Shown here piece by piece: positions 1 through 7,874 of a stretch of DNA of 15,214 bases (positions within the stretch are counted from its first letter, which is position 1; the number at the start of each line of letters is the position of its first letter). The position numbers and the translations under genes were made by a program. The notes below the pieces were generated by a model that saw only the letters and a program-made list of their open reading frames with translations, did no database searches and had not been told where the DNA came from. The stretch spans positions 1 through 15,214 of the forward strand of contig CAIJOE010000123.1 of the NCBI GenBank assembly GCA_903822245.1. Direction: 5' to 3'. This DNA comes from an uncultured Actinomycetes bacterium. GTDB lineage: Bacteria; Actinomycetota; Actinomycetes; Nanopelagicales; Nanopelagicaceae.

Positions 1-198
1 ATCAACGGTGGCGGAACATCAGGTCAAGCTGGTGCACTTCGTCTAGGTGTTGCTCGCGCACTAAATGAAATTGATCGTGATGCAAACCGTCCTTCACTTA
101 AGAAGGCTGGATTCCTTGCACGTGATGCTCGTGTTATCGAACGTAAGAAGTACGGCCTAAAGAAGGCTCGTAAGCGTTCTCAATACAGCAAGCGTTAA
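1..198 (+). CDS. rpsI: 30S ribosomal protein S9, C-terminal part (5' end outside window)
   Basis: Frame 1 is open from the first base to a TAA at 196-198 and gives 65 residues of the ribosomal protein uS9 C-terminus. Visible hallmarks are the glycine-rich GGGTSGQAGALRLGVARAL segment, the basic stretch with KKYGLKKARKRSQ, and the terminal SQYSKR. In the S9 family this C-terminal tail reaches the P site of the 30S subunit and contacts the anticodon stem of the tRNA. All eight lysines use AAG, as expected of a highly expressed gene. rplM normally lies upstream, outside the window. glmM follows after 14 nt with no terminator between, so read-through is likely. The identification is secure; only the start is missing. 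Confidence 0.97.
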   Translation: MNGGGTSGQAGALRLGVARALNEIDRDANRPSLKKAGFLARDARVIERKKYGLKKARKRSQYSKR

Positions 199-212
199 TT
201 TCAAATACAAAT

Positions 213-1535
213 ATGGCGCTCTTTGGCACCGATGGTGTTAGAGGTCTTGCCAATGGCGTATTAACCGCCGAACTCGCACTTGATCTAGCGGTTTCTGCTG
301 CCCACGTACTGGGTGACATTGGTGCATTTTCTGGCCATAGACCTCGAGCAATTGTCGGTCAAGATTCAAGAGCTTCTGGTGAATTTTTAGAGGCCGCCGT
401 AATAGCTGGTTTAGCTAGCGCTGGTGTTGATGTATTTAAAGTCGGTGTACTTCCTACTCCTGCAATTGCTCATTTAGTTGCTGAAAGTGGCGCTGATTTA
501 GGTGTAATGATTTCAGCTAGCCACAATCCAATGCCAGATAATGGAATTAAGTTCTTTGCCAAAGGTGGTAGCAAACTAGATGACGCTCTTGAAGCCCAAA
601 TTGAAAAGCGCCTGAAAGAAGAATGGCAACGCCCCACTGGTAAAGAAGTTGGCCGAGTAGTGCAAGATGATTCAGCAGCTGAGCGATATATCTATCATTT
701 GCTTTCAACGCTTAGTACTAGCCTTCGCGGCCTAAAGATTGTGGTGGATTGCGCAAATGGTGCTTCATCAGAAGTAGCACCAGAAGTTTATGCTCGTGCT
801 GGCGCAGAAGTAATTGCCATCTCAAATGAGCCAAATGGTTGGAATATCAACGAAAACTGCGGTTCAACCCATTTAGAGAATTTAATTGCTGAAGTAAAGA
901 AGCACAACGCTGATATTGGAATCGCACACGATGGCGATGCGGATCGATGCCTAGCTATCGCTCCTAATGGGGAAGTAATTGATGGCGATTTCATTATGGC
1001 GATATTGGCCGCAGAGTGGAAAGTGCCTGCTGTCGTTGGAACTGTAATGTCCAACTTGGGATTTATTAAGGCGATGGATGAACTCGGCATTAAGGTAGAA
1101 AAGACTGCTGTTGGCGATCGATACGTGCTTGAAAATATGTTGGCTAACAAGCACAAGCTAGGTGGCGAACAATCAGGTCATATCATCATGCTAGATCACG
1201 CAAATACCGGCGATGGACTTTTGACTGCATTACAACTCCTGCAAGTAATGGCCAAAACCGGCAAGCCAATCTTGGAACTAGCCAAGATTATGAAGCGCTT
1301 CCCACAAGTTTTGATTAATGTTAAAGATGTTGATAAATCAAAGCTTGATTCATCATCAGCTATAAAGTCTGAGATTTCATCTCATGAATCAAAATTGGGT
1401 GACGCGGGTCGAGTATTAGTCCGCGCATCTGGAACTGAAGCCTTGGTACGCGTAATGGTGGAGGCTGAGAGTCAAAGAACAGCGGAATCAATCGCAGATG
1501 CGATCGCTGCGATAGTAAGATCAGAACTTAAATAA
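213..1535 (+). CDS. glmM: Phosphoglucosamine mutase
   Basis: Converts glucosamine-6-phosphate to glucosamine-1-phosphate in the cytoplasm, on the route to UDP-GlcNAc and peptidoglycan. The 440-residue length is normal for the family. It starts with the canonical FGTDGVRG (residues 4-11). The phosphoserine loop SASHNP is at 101-106 (phosphorylated Ser about 103), the Mg-binding DGDADR loop at 240-245, the sugar-binding GEQSGH at 318-323, and the C-terminal phosphate-binding RASGTE at 405-410. All four catalytic elements are intact. No Shine-Dalgarno is visible in the 14 nt after rpsI, so initiation may rely on coupling with rpsI or an SD-independent mechanism; no in-frame start upstream is better. 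glmS, which makes its substrate, lies 32 nt downstream. In Streptomyces coaA commonly lies between these two genes; it is absent here. Confidence 0.97.
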   Translation: MALFGTDGVRGLANGVLTAELALDLAVSAAHVLGDIGAFSGHRPRAIVGQDSRASGEFLEAAVIAGLASAGVDVFKVGVLPTPAIAHLVAESGADLGVMISASHNPMPDNGIKFFAKGGSKLDDALEAQIEKRLKEEWQRPTGKEVGRVVQDDSAAERYIYHLLSTLSTSLRGLKIVVDCANGASSEVAPEVYARAGAEVIAISNEPNGWNINENCGSTHLENLIAEVKKHNADIGIAHDGDADRCLAIAPNGEVIDGDFIMAILAAEWKVPAVVGTVMSNLGFIKAMDELGIKVEKTAVGDRYVLENMLANKHKLGGEQSGHIIMLDHANTGDGLLTALQLLQVMAKTGKPILELAKIMKRFPQVLINVKDVDKSKLDSSSAIKSEISSHESKLGDAGRVLVRASGTEALVRVMVEAESQRTAESIADAIAAIVRSELK

Positions 1536-1567
1536 GCAGCAATATTTAGTTAAAGGAGTGCGCAGCC

Positions 1568-3388
1568 ATGTGTGGCATAGTTGGATACACCGGCAAAGAG
1601 CTCGCACTTACCCCAGTCCTTGAGGGACTTCGTCGCTTGGAATATCGCGGATACGACTCTGCTGGAATTGCCTTGGCAGTAAATGCTGGTGAAAAACTTT
1701 GGATAGAAAAGCGTGCTGGCAAACTCGGCAACCTCGAAGAAATTCTTGGAGATAGTGTTCCTAAGTCCCACTCTGGGATAGGTCACACAAGGTGGGCAAC
1801 CCATGGTGGACCAACTGATGAAAATGCTCATCCTCATTTAGATAATGAGGGAAAACTTGCACTAATTCATAACGGAATTATCGAAAACTACATCGAGCTT
1901 CGCGCCGAACTAGAAAAGCGTGGCCACGTATTTAAGTCTGAAACCGACACCGAATCTGTTGCCCATTTACTTAGTGATGCCCGCAAATCCCATAAGGGAG
2001 ATTTGGCTGCTGCAATGCGTGAAGTTTGCAAACAACTTCGCGGTTCATTCACACTTTTAGCTATTCATTCAGATGAACCAGGTCGAATAGTTGGTGCTCG
2101 CCGAAATTCACCGCTAGTTGTTGGCGTTGGTGATGGGGAAAACTTCCTAGCCTCAGATGTTTCGGCCTTCATTTCTCATACCAAAAGAGCCCTTGAACTT
2201 GGCCAAGATGAAATAGCAGATATCACAGCTGACTCAATTGTCATTACTGATCTTTCAGGAAAAGTTTTGCCGCATAACGAGTATGAAATTTCTTGGGATG
2301 CCTCTGCTGCCGAGCGCGGAGGTTACGAGCATTTCATGCTAAAAGAAATCTTTGAGCAACCTAAGGCGATTGCCGATACGTTACTTGGTCGCATAACTGG
2401 GCTTGATGGCGAAGTGACCAAGGGAATTAATTTGGATGGGATCGATAAAGTAGTAATTGTTGCTTGCGGAACGGCGTATAACGCTGGACTAGTTGGAAAA
2501 TATGCAATTGAGAAGTGGGCAAATATTTCAGTTGATGTTGAGCTTGCCTCCGAGTATCGCTATCGAGAACCAGCAGTTGATTCCAAGACGTTACTTGTTC
2601 CCATTTCTCAATCTGGTGAAACCATGGATACCTTGATGGCCATGCGTTATGCCAAAGAACATGGCGCACGGGTATTTGCAGTTTGCAACACAAATGGCAG
2701 CACAATTCCTCGTGAATCAGATGCTGTTCTTTATACCCATGCTGGACCTGAAATTGCCGTGGCATCGACCAAGGCTTTTGAAACACAATTAGTCGCTATG
2801 TATTTACTTGCGCTGCACTTAGGAAGAGTTAGAGGAACTATCGATAAGAAGCTTATGGTGCAAATTGAAGCTGAATTAGCCGAGTTGCCTGCCAAGGTTG
2901 AACAGGTCTTAGAAACTGTTGAACCACTTCGCGCTTTAACTCGTAAATTCAAGGATTCGACTTCGATGCTTTTCTTGGGCCGCCACGTTGGCTTCCCGGT
3001 GGCGCTAGAAGGAGCTTTAAAATTAAAAGAGCTTGCTTACATGCATGCTGAAGGATTTGCTGGTGGCGAGCTAAAGCACGGTCCAATCGCGTTGATTGAT
3101 GAAGGAACTCCAGTTATTGCGATCATGCCTGCCGAAGGTTCTTTGTTGGCTGAAAAGATGGCATCTAATATTCAGGAAGTTAAAGCCCGTGGCGCAGTCA
3201 TAATCGCAATTGCCGATGCTCCTCTTGCATCAGCAGACCACCTTGTTCGAATCCCAAAAACACATGAATTCCTAGCCGCTGTTTTAGCAGTAGTTCCACT
3301 ACAAGTAATTGCTTACGAAATGGCAGTTGCTCGCGGTAACGATGTGGATCAACCCCGAAATCTTGCTAAATCTGTAACCGTCGAATAG
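1568..3388 (+). CDS. glmS: Glutamine-fructose-6-phosphate aminotransferase (isomerizing)
   Basis: Makes glucosamine-6-phosphate from fructose-6-phosphate and glutamine, the first committed step to UDP-GlcNAc. The 606-residue protein has the two usual halves. The N-terminal Ntn glutaminase starts MCGIVGYTG, so Cys2 becomes the N-terminal nucleophile after Met removal; HTRWATHG is at 73-80 and HNGIIENY at 101-108. The C-terminal half holds two SIS sugar-isomerase domains, with CGTAYNAG at about 300-307, SQSGET at 347-352, and the characteristic tail DQPRNLAKSVTVE. The start is fixed by the catalytic Cys and by a strong AAAGGAG Shine-Dalgarno at 1552-1558, 9 nt upstream. It sits 32 nt after glmM. 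No glmS ribozyme would be expected in an actinobacterium, and the 32-nt leader is too short for one. Confidence 0.98.
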   Translation: MCGIVGYTGKELALTPVLEGLRRLEYRGYDSAGIALAVNAGEKLWIEKRAGKLGNLEEILGDSVPKSHSGIGHTRWATHGGPTDENAHPHLDNEGKLALIHNGIIENYIELRAELEKRGHVFKSETDTESVAHLLSDARKSHKGDLAAAMREVCKQLRGSFTLLAIHSDEPGRIVGARRNSPLVVGVGDGENFLASDVSAFISHTKRALELGQDEIADITADSIVITDLSGKVLPHNEYEISWDASAAERGGYEHFMLKEIFEQPKAIADTLLGRITGLDGEVTKGINLDGIDKVVIVACGTAYNAGLVGKYAIEKWANISVDVELASEYRYREPAVDSKTLLVPISQSGETMDTLMAMRYAKEHGARVFAVCNTNGSTIPRESDAVLYTHAGPEIAVASTKAFETQLVAMYLLALHLGRVRGTIDKKLMVQIEAELAELPAKVEQVLETVEPLRALTRKFKDSTSMLFLGRHVGFPVALEGALKLKELAYMHAEGFAGGELKHGPIALIDEGTPVIAIMPAEGSLLAEKMASNIQEVKARGAVIIAIADAPLASADHLVRIPKTHEFLAAVLAVVPLQVIAYEMAVARGNDVDQPRNLAKSVTVE

Positions 3389-3394
3389 CCAAAT

Positions 3395-4066
3395 ATGTCT
3401 GACGCAAAAGTCCAACTTCGCCGAGAAGAGATGTTTCATGCTCTTCGTGTATCGGCCCTTATGACCTTAGGATTTGCTTTAGTAACCGAGCAAGTCTTAA
3501 ATCGAGGCTGGCTCTATGCATTTGATCATTGGATTGAGTCGAGAAAGCACCACACCTTTAAGGGATTATCTAGCCACTTACTATTAGCAATAGATGATCT
3601 TGGGCTGCGGTGGTTTACCGCAACTGTTTTACTTGTTTGTGCAGCAATAATCGGGTTACGTTTTAAATCTTGGCGTCCATTTAATCTTTCAGTATTAGCA
3701 CTTCTGGCCCTCAATGGCGTTGTTGGAATATGCAAGATCGTTATTGGTCGAACTAAACCACGGCTTTATGTTGATGAGCTTCATGCAAATGGAATGTCTT
3801 ATCCAAGTGGTCATGCTTCTAATGCTCTTATTACTTGGGGCTTACTTGCCTATTTAATTTATCGATATACAAACCGATATCCCTTTCAAGGAATTCGTCT
3901 TTATCCACTTGTCGCAGTGATTACATCTTCAGTCTTTATCGTCTCCCTAATAAGAAAGACCCACTGGTTCTCAGATCTTCTAGGTGGTGTATTTATCGGC
4001 GGCGCCCTACTCGTTGCGATTATCGCGATTGATCGATTCATTCCCTCAGATAAGCAGCCTTCATAA
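3395..4066 (+). CDS. PAP2-superfamily membrane phosphatase-like protein (altered active-site motifs)
   Basis: A 223-residue integral membrane protein with about six hydrophobic segments (roughly 18-35, 72-90, 96-118, 141-157, 170-187, 195-212). The PAP2 fold is recognised from three ordered motifs: K114-x6-KP at 114-122, PSGH at 137-140, and HWFSDLLGG at 190-198, with candidate catalytic His140, His190 and Asp194. Family members dephosphorylate lipid phosphates such as phosphatidate or undecaprenyl diphosphate at the membrane. Two phosphate-binding arginines look changed: the Arg of the first motif is Lys121, and the third-motif Arg expected six residues before His190 is Ser184, with an Arg at 187 instead. 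Activity is therefore uncertain. It starts 6 nt after glmS without an obvious Shine-Dalgarno, and its stop overlaps the acpS start (TAATG). Its place among cell-wall precursor genes suggests, but does not show, a role in undecaprenyl phosphate recycling. Confidence 0.82.
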   Translation: MSDAKVQLRREEMFHALRVSALMTLGFALVTEQVLNRGWLYAFDHWIESRKHHTFKGLSSHLLLAIDDLGLRWFTATVLLVCAAIIGLRFKSWRPFNLSVLALLALNGVVGICKIVIGRTKPRLYVDELHANGMSYPSGHASNALITWGLLAYLIYRYTNRYPFQGIRLYPLVAVITSSVFIVSLIRKTHWFSDLLGGVFIGGALLVAIIAIDRFIPSDKQPS

Positions 4067-4416
4067 TGGCCAATATTTTAGGGATCGGTATCGATGTGGT
4101 TGATATTGAACGATTTAAAGAATCACTTGATCGCACACCAGGACTGATAACTAGAGTCTTTACCCCAGCGGAAAGTAAATTAAAAATTGCCTCACTTGCC
4201 GCAAGGTTTGCTGCGAAAGAAGCACTAGCTAAGGCATTAAACGCCAAGACATCCTTTAATTGGCAAGAAGCTGAAATTGTAAGTGAGTCAACCGGAAAGC
4301 CAATATTTACTTTTAGTGGTGAAATGGCAAAGCGCTTAGTTGGCCACAATGTGCATTTAACTCTCTCGCATGATGCAGGAATTGCATCGGCTATGGTGAT
4401 AGTTGAGGTTGCATAA
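4066..4416 (+). CDS. acpS: Holo-[acyl-carrier-protein] synthase
   Basis: Transfers 4'-phosphopantetheine from CoA to the serine of apo acyl carrier protein, activating fatty-acid synthesis. At 116 residues it is the normal size for the small trimeric AcpS type. GIGIDVVDIERF is near the N-terminus (Mg ligand Asp10), RFAAKEALAKAL at 47-58 (Glu52), and the conserved SHD with hydrophobic C-terminal strands lies near 100-116. The ATG shares one base with the stop of the PAP2 gene (TAATG), and its own stop overlaps the alr start in the same way, so the three genes are translationally coupled. Many actinobacteria carry nnrD (NAD(P)HX repair) between acpS and alr; none is present here. Confidence 0.95.
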   Translation: MANILGIGIDVVDIERFKESLDRTPGLITRVFTPAESKLKIASLAARFAAKEALAKALNAKTSFNWQEAEIVSESTGKPIFTFSGEMAKRLVGHNVHLTLSHDAGIASAMVIVEVA

Positions 4417-5510
4417 TGCGGGCATTTGTTGAAGTTGATTTAAAGGCAATTGCTAAGAATATTAGATGGGTAAAGCGTGGAACGAGCGCTGAATTACTTG
4501 CAGTTGTAAAGGCAGATGCTTACGGTCATGGGCTTGTTCCGGTAGCAAAAACTGCACTTAAGTCCGGGGCAACTTGGCTTGGTGTGGCACTCTTGGAAGA
4601 AGCTCTAATTCTTCGAGCAAATAAGATAAAAGCACCAATAATTGCTTGGCTAACTCCTCCAGGTGAAGATTTTGTAGCTGCAATTAAGAAGGACATACAA
4701 CTTTCGGTTCCATCAATCAAGCATCTCAAATTAATTGAAGCTGCTGGTAAGAAAGCAAAAAAGCGCCCATTGGTGCATATAGAGGTTGATACCGGAATGA
4801 GTAGAGGCGGGATTTTAGATGAGTGGGATGAATTCTTAAAAGAGATTGTCAAAGCAAAAGTTGAAGTAGTTGGATTTTGGTCTCATTTTGCCAGGGCTGA
4901 TGAACCAGGACATGAATTTAATAATAAGCAGGAAAAATTGTTCAATCAAAAGCTTCTGGAATTGATGAACGTAGGAATAATTCCTAAGTATGTCCATCTG
5001 GCAAATTCAGCAGCAACACTCACTAATCCCGGGGTACATAACCAAATTGTTCGACTTGGAATCTCTATGTACGGCCTCTCGCCAGACATCAAATTTATGG
5101 GAAGTGGTGAAGAGTTAGGACTCAAGCCAGCAATGAAAGTAAAGGCACTACTTCACTTAGTCAAAGACGTTAAGAAAGGCTCTCCCGTTGGTTACAGTGG
5201 AATTGAATCAACTTCTCGAGATACAAAATTAGGAATAGTATCTATGGGATATTCTGATGGAATTCCGCGCCCAACAAGTAATAAGGCTGGCGTTTTTGTT
5301 GCCGGTAAACGAGCACCAATAATTGGCCGAGTTTCCATGGATCAATTTGTTGTAGATCTTGGGCCTGATTCAAAGGCTAAAGCGGGGGATATTGCAACGG
5401 TAATTGGTGGCAAGGGCTACTCAATTGATGAATGGGCCAGCGCAGCTGGAACGATAAATTATGAAATAGTTACACGAATCGCCTCTCGGGTGCCTAGAAT
5501 CTATGTGTGA
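4416..5510 (+). CDS. alr: Alanine racemase (PLP-dependent)
   Basis: Interconverts L- and D-alanine to supply D-Ala for peptidoglycan. The protein is 364 residues with the usual two domains: an N-terminal TIM barrel with the PLP lysine in AVVKADAYGHG (Lys32), and a C-terminal beta domain supplying the second catalytic base, probably Tyr260 in PVGYSG. RLGISMYG (213-220), GYSDGIPR (278-285) and GRVSMDQ (304-310) also match the family. A GAGG at 4405-4408 lies 7 nt upstream of the ATG, which overlaps the acpS stop as TAATG. The stop TGA is nested in GTGA with the start of the following ABC ATPase gene, so the transport module is physically coupled to this cell-wall gene. Confidence 0.96.
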   Translation: MRAFVEVDLKAIAKNIRWVKRGTSAELLAVVKADAYGHGLVPVAKTALKSGATWLGVALLEEALILRANKIKAPIIAWLTPPGEDFVAAIKKDIQLSVPSIKHLKLIEAAGKKAKKRPLVHIEVDTGMSRGGILDEWDEFLKEIVKAKVEVVGFWSHFARADEPGHEFNNKQEKLFNQKLLELMNVGIIPKYVHLANSAATLTNPGVHNQIVRLGISMYGLSPDIKFMGSGEELGLKPAMKVKALLHLVKDVKKGSPVGYSGIESTSRDTKLGIVSMGYSDGIPRPTSNKAGVFVAGKRAPIIGRVSMDQFVVDLGPDSKAKAGDIATVIGGKGYSIDEWASAAGTINYEIVTRIASRVPRIYV

Positions 5511-6271
5511 GTGCGCCACTTCTTTCAATTAACGGACTTGGTGTCCATTTTGGAGGTTTAGCAGCACTATCCGATGTTGATATTGAATTAAATAAGAACG
5601 AAGTAGTTGGATTAATTGGTCCAAATGGTGCGGGTAAGACAACATTGTTTAACGCCCTATCGGGTTTAGTTAGCTGCGAGGGAAACCTTGAATTAGAAGG
5701 TAAGTCACATGAGTGGCCGCAGCCAAATGAACTTGTAGATCTGGGAATTTCAAGAACTTTGCAAGGAGTTGGCCTCTTTCCAGATATGACAGTTCTAGAA
5801 AATGTAATGATCGGGGCAACTAAGTTCGCAACTGGTGGACTCATTCGATCTGCACTTGGTTTAGATATTAGGACTGAAAAAGTACTTCGCAGCCTTGCCA
5901 TGGATGCTCTAGCAAAAGTTTCATGCACAGGTATTGCTGATAGAAAAGTAGATTCCTTGCCATACCCAACAACTAAAAGAATTGCTATTGCTCGTGCCTT
6001 GGTGAGTGATCCAAAGATTTTGCTCCTTGATGAGCCTGCAGGTGGCCTTGGCGCAGAAGATATTGAGTGGATGAACTCATTCATAGATGTGATTTCTAAT
6101 CGTTGTTCAATTCTCCTAGTTGAACACCACATGGATGTAGTCATGTCAGTCTGTGATCGAATTTATGTTCTAAATTTTGGAAAGTTAATTGCAAGTGGAA
6201 CACCTGAACATGTTAGAAATAACCCAGATGTAATCGAAGCATATTTAGGTAGCTCGGCTGGTAAGCAATGA
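5507..6271 (+). CDS. Branched-chain amino acid-type ABC transporter ATPase, LivG-like
   Basis: One of two cytoplasmic ATPases of an importer in the branched-chain amino acid (HAAT) family. The 254-residue protein has Walker A GPNGAGKT at 38-45, Q-loop Gln86, Walker B ILLLDE at 171-176 and the switch His207 in VEHHMD. The ending, with RIYVLNFGKLIASGTP and a downstream EAYLG, is typical of LivG. The ABC signature is abnormal: the LSxGQ position reads LPYPT (151-155), with neither Ser nor the second Gly, although the following KRIAIARAL is intact. GTG at 5507 is the best start because it gives the usual short N-terminus (MSAPLLSINGLGV) and a GTGA overlap with the alr stop. The stop overlaps the next ATPase by 4 nt. 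Substrate cannot be read from this subunit. Confidence 0.93.
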   Translation: MSAPLLSINGLGVHFGGLAALSDVDIELNKNEVVGLIGPNGAGKTTLFNALSGLVSCEGNLELEGKSHEWPQPNELVDLGISRTLQGVGLFPDMTVLENVMIGATKFATGGLIRSALGLDIRTEKVLRSLAMDALAKVSCTGIADRKVDSLPYPTTKRIAIARALVSDPKILLLDEPAGGLGAEDIEWMNSFIDVISNRCSILLVEHHMDVVMSVCDRIYVLNFGKLIASGTPEHVRNNPDVIEAYLGSSAGKQ

Positions 6272-6978
6272 GCCTGATTATCGAAAACTTAACGGTCCGC
6301 CATGGTGCTATAACTGCCATCGACTCACTCTCTTTTAGAGTTAATGAACGAGAACTTGCCGCGGTAATTGGCGCAAATGGTGCTGGCAAGACGACACTTC
6401 TTCGCACGCTTTCTGGATTAAATGAACCAATTGGTGGAAGTGTTACATGGCATGGTGAGTCTATTTTGCACACCAAACCTGAAGATTTAGTCCGCCGAGG
6501 AATTTTGCACGTTTCAGATGGTAAGACAGTTATTCCAGAACTTTCAGTAAAGGAAAACCTAGCCTTAGGTGGCTTATGGCGTAAGGATAAGAAAGATGTA
6601 GTAGTTGCAACTGATGAAGTTATTGATCTATTTCCAAGACTGGGTGAACGGCTCACACAGAGCGCAGACACTCTTTCAGGTGGCGAAAGACAGATGCTTG
6701 CTATCGGCCGCGCACTTATTTCTCGTCCTAAATTGTTACTTCTAGATGAACCTTCACTTGGCCTTGCCCCACTTATTATTGATCAAATCTTTCAAACCTT
6801 AGATTCACTACGCCATAAACTTGGCTTAACAGTGGTACTAGTTGAACAAAATGCTATGAGCGCTCTTGGTATTGCAGACACTGGAATTATCATCAATTTA
6901 GGCAAGTTAGTAACCGTTGGTAAATCTAATGACTTAAAGAGTGACCCAAACCTTCGAGCTGCTTACTTGGGGTATTAA
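6268..6978 (+). CDS. Branched-chain amino acid-type ABC transporter ATPase, LivF-like
   Basis: Second ATPase of the importer, 236 residues. Walker A GANGAGKT is at 35-42, a canonical signature LSGGE at 136-140 and Walker B LLLLDE at 156-161. The switch position is VEQN with Gln194 in place of His, which is the normal LivF state. The Q-loop region reads HVSDGKTVIPELSV (81-94) where LivF proteins usually have VPEGR followed by a FPxLTV-like motif, so it is somewhat divergent. It ends NDLKSDPNLRAAYLGY, as expected for LivF. The ATG overlaps the stop of the preceding ATPase (ATGA), and the permease gene starts 2 nt after its stop. It should pair with the LivG-like protein as a heterodimer beneath the two permeases. 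Confidence 0.94.
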   Translation: MSLIIENLTVRHGAITAIDSLSFRVNERELAAVIGANGAGKTTLLRTLSGLNEPIGGSVTWHGESILHTKPEDLVRRGILHVSDGKTVIPELSVKENLALGGLWRKDKKDVVVATDEVIDLFPRLGERLTQSADTLSGGERQMLAIGRALISRPKLLLLDEPSLGLAPLIIDQIFQTLDSLRHKLGLTVVLVEQNAMSALGIADTGIIINLGKLVTVGKSNDLKSDPNLRAAYLGY

Positions 6979-6980
6979 AG

Positions 6981-7874
6981 ATGAGACTATTTAGCACGCT
7001 TTTAATTGGTCTTAGCTCTGGGGCAATTTATAGCTTGATGGCCCTGGCTCTGGTTCTAGTTTGGCGCTCAACTCGCGTCGTTAACTTTGCGCAAGCAGGG
7101 CAAGCAATCGCATCAACTTATATTGGGTATTTAGTTATTTCACGTACTGATAATTATTGGTTGGCACTGCCAGTAGCACTTGTCGCCGGTGCTTTAATTG
7201 GTGCGCTCGTCGATGTTGCGCTAATTAGAACTTTGAATAAGCGAGTCAAGTCAGGACCCGCAGCCGAAATGGCTCCAGTAATTGTCACACTTGGATTACT
7301 AGGTTTGATTCGTTCCACGGTTGGAATGATTTGGGGCGGGGACTTAAAAGCATATAAGGCGCCAGTAACAAATCATGGATTTACTTTCGGTACAACAACA
7401 ATTCCATTTTCGCCCTATAACCTACTTATTGTTATAACCGCCGTGATTGTTATGGCCGTATTTTCTATAATTTTTCAAAAGACAAATCTCGGTTTATCGC
7501 TGCGCGCAGCAGCATTTCAGCCCGAGATAGCCCGCTTGGCTGGAGTAAGAGTTGATCTGGTACGCACGATTGGCTGGGCTTTTGCTGGTGGAGCTGGGGC
7601 AGTGGCAGGAGTTCTAGTAACTCCCTCTAATTCGCTTTCACCAAATTCACTAGATCTATTACTTGTTTTGGGATTTGTGGGCGCTGTAATTGGCGGTTTA
7701 GAGAGTTTGCTGGGCGCAGCTATTGGAGGAGTGGTTCTGGGAATAGGCCTGGCATTTATTTTGGAATATGTCAGTACTTCTCTTGCATTTCCTTCGGCAT
7801 TTATTGTTTTGATTTTGGTTCTTTTGATTAAGCCATCTGGAATCCTAGGAAAGAAAGGTGGGCGAGGTGCATAA
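6981..7874 (+). CDS. Branched-chain amino acid-type ABC transporter permease, LivH-like
   Basis: Integral membrane subunit of 297 residues with about eight hydrophobic segments. Family landmarks are the opening GLSSGAIYSLMALALVLVW (10-28), VVNFAQAG (33-40), the cytoplasmic coupling loop LRAAAFQPEIARLAGV (174-189) that docks on the ATPases, and the glycine-rich GFVGAVIGGLESLLGAAIGG (231-250). The protein ends in a short basic tail, GKKGGRGA. It starts 2 nt after the LivF-like gene and overlaps the LivM-like gene, whose start lies within the last codons. Together with LivM it forms the translocation path; the family moves branched-chain and other amino acids, urea or short amides, and the sequence does not decide which. 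Confidence 0.94.
   Translation: MRLFSTLLIGLSSGAIYSLMALALVLVWRSTRVVNFAQAGQAIASTYIGYLVISRTDNYWLALPVALVAGALIGALVDVALIRTLNKRVKSGPAAEMAPVIVTLGLLGLIRSTVGMIWGGDLKAYKAPVTNHGFTFGTTTIPFSPYNLLIVITAVIVMAVFSIIFQKTNLGLSLRAAAFQPEIARLAGVRVDLVRTIGWAFAGGAGAVAGVLVTPSNSLSPNSLDLLLVLGFVGAVIGGLESLLGAAIGGVVLGIGLAFILEYVSTSLAFPSAFIVLILVLLIKPSGILGKKGGRGA

Noticed and set aside
788..1156. Overlapping minus-strand open frames within glmM
   Set aside because: No family signature; the + strand frame carries all catalytic motifs of GlmM.
1536..1567. glmS ribozyme/riboswitch upstream of glmS
   Set aside because: The gap is only 32 nt and the ribozyme is a feature of Firmicutes; an ordinary AAAGGAG site explains the region.
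5494..6144. Long minus-strand open frame (216 codons) opposite the LivG-like gene
   Set aside because: It mirrors the well-supported ATPase gene, has low-complexity Ser/Arg/Pro-rich translation with no recognisable motif, and no sensible start context.
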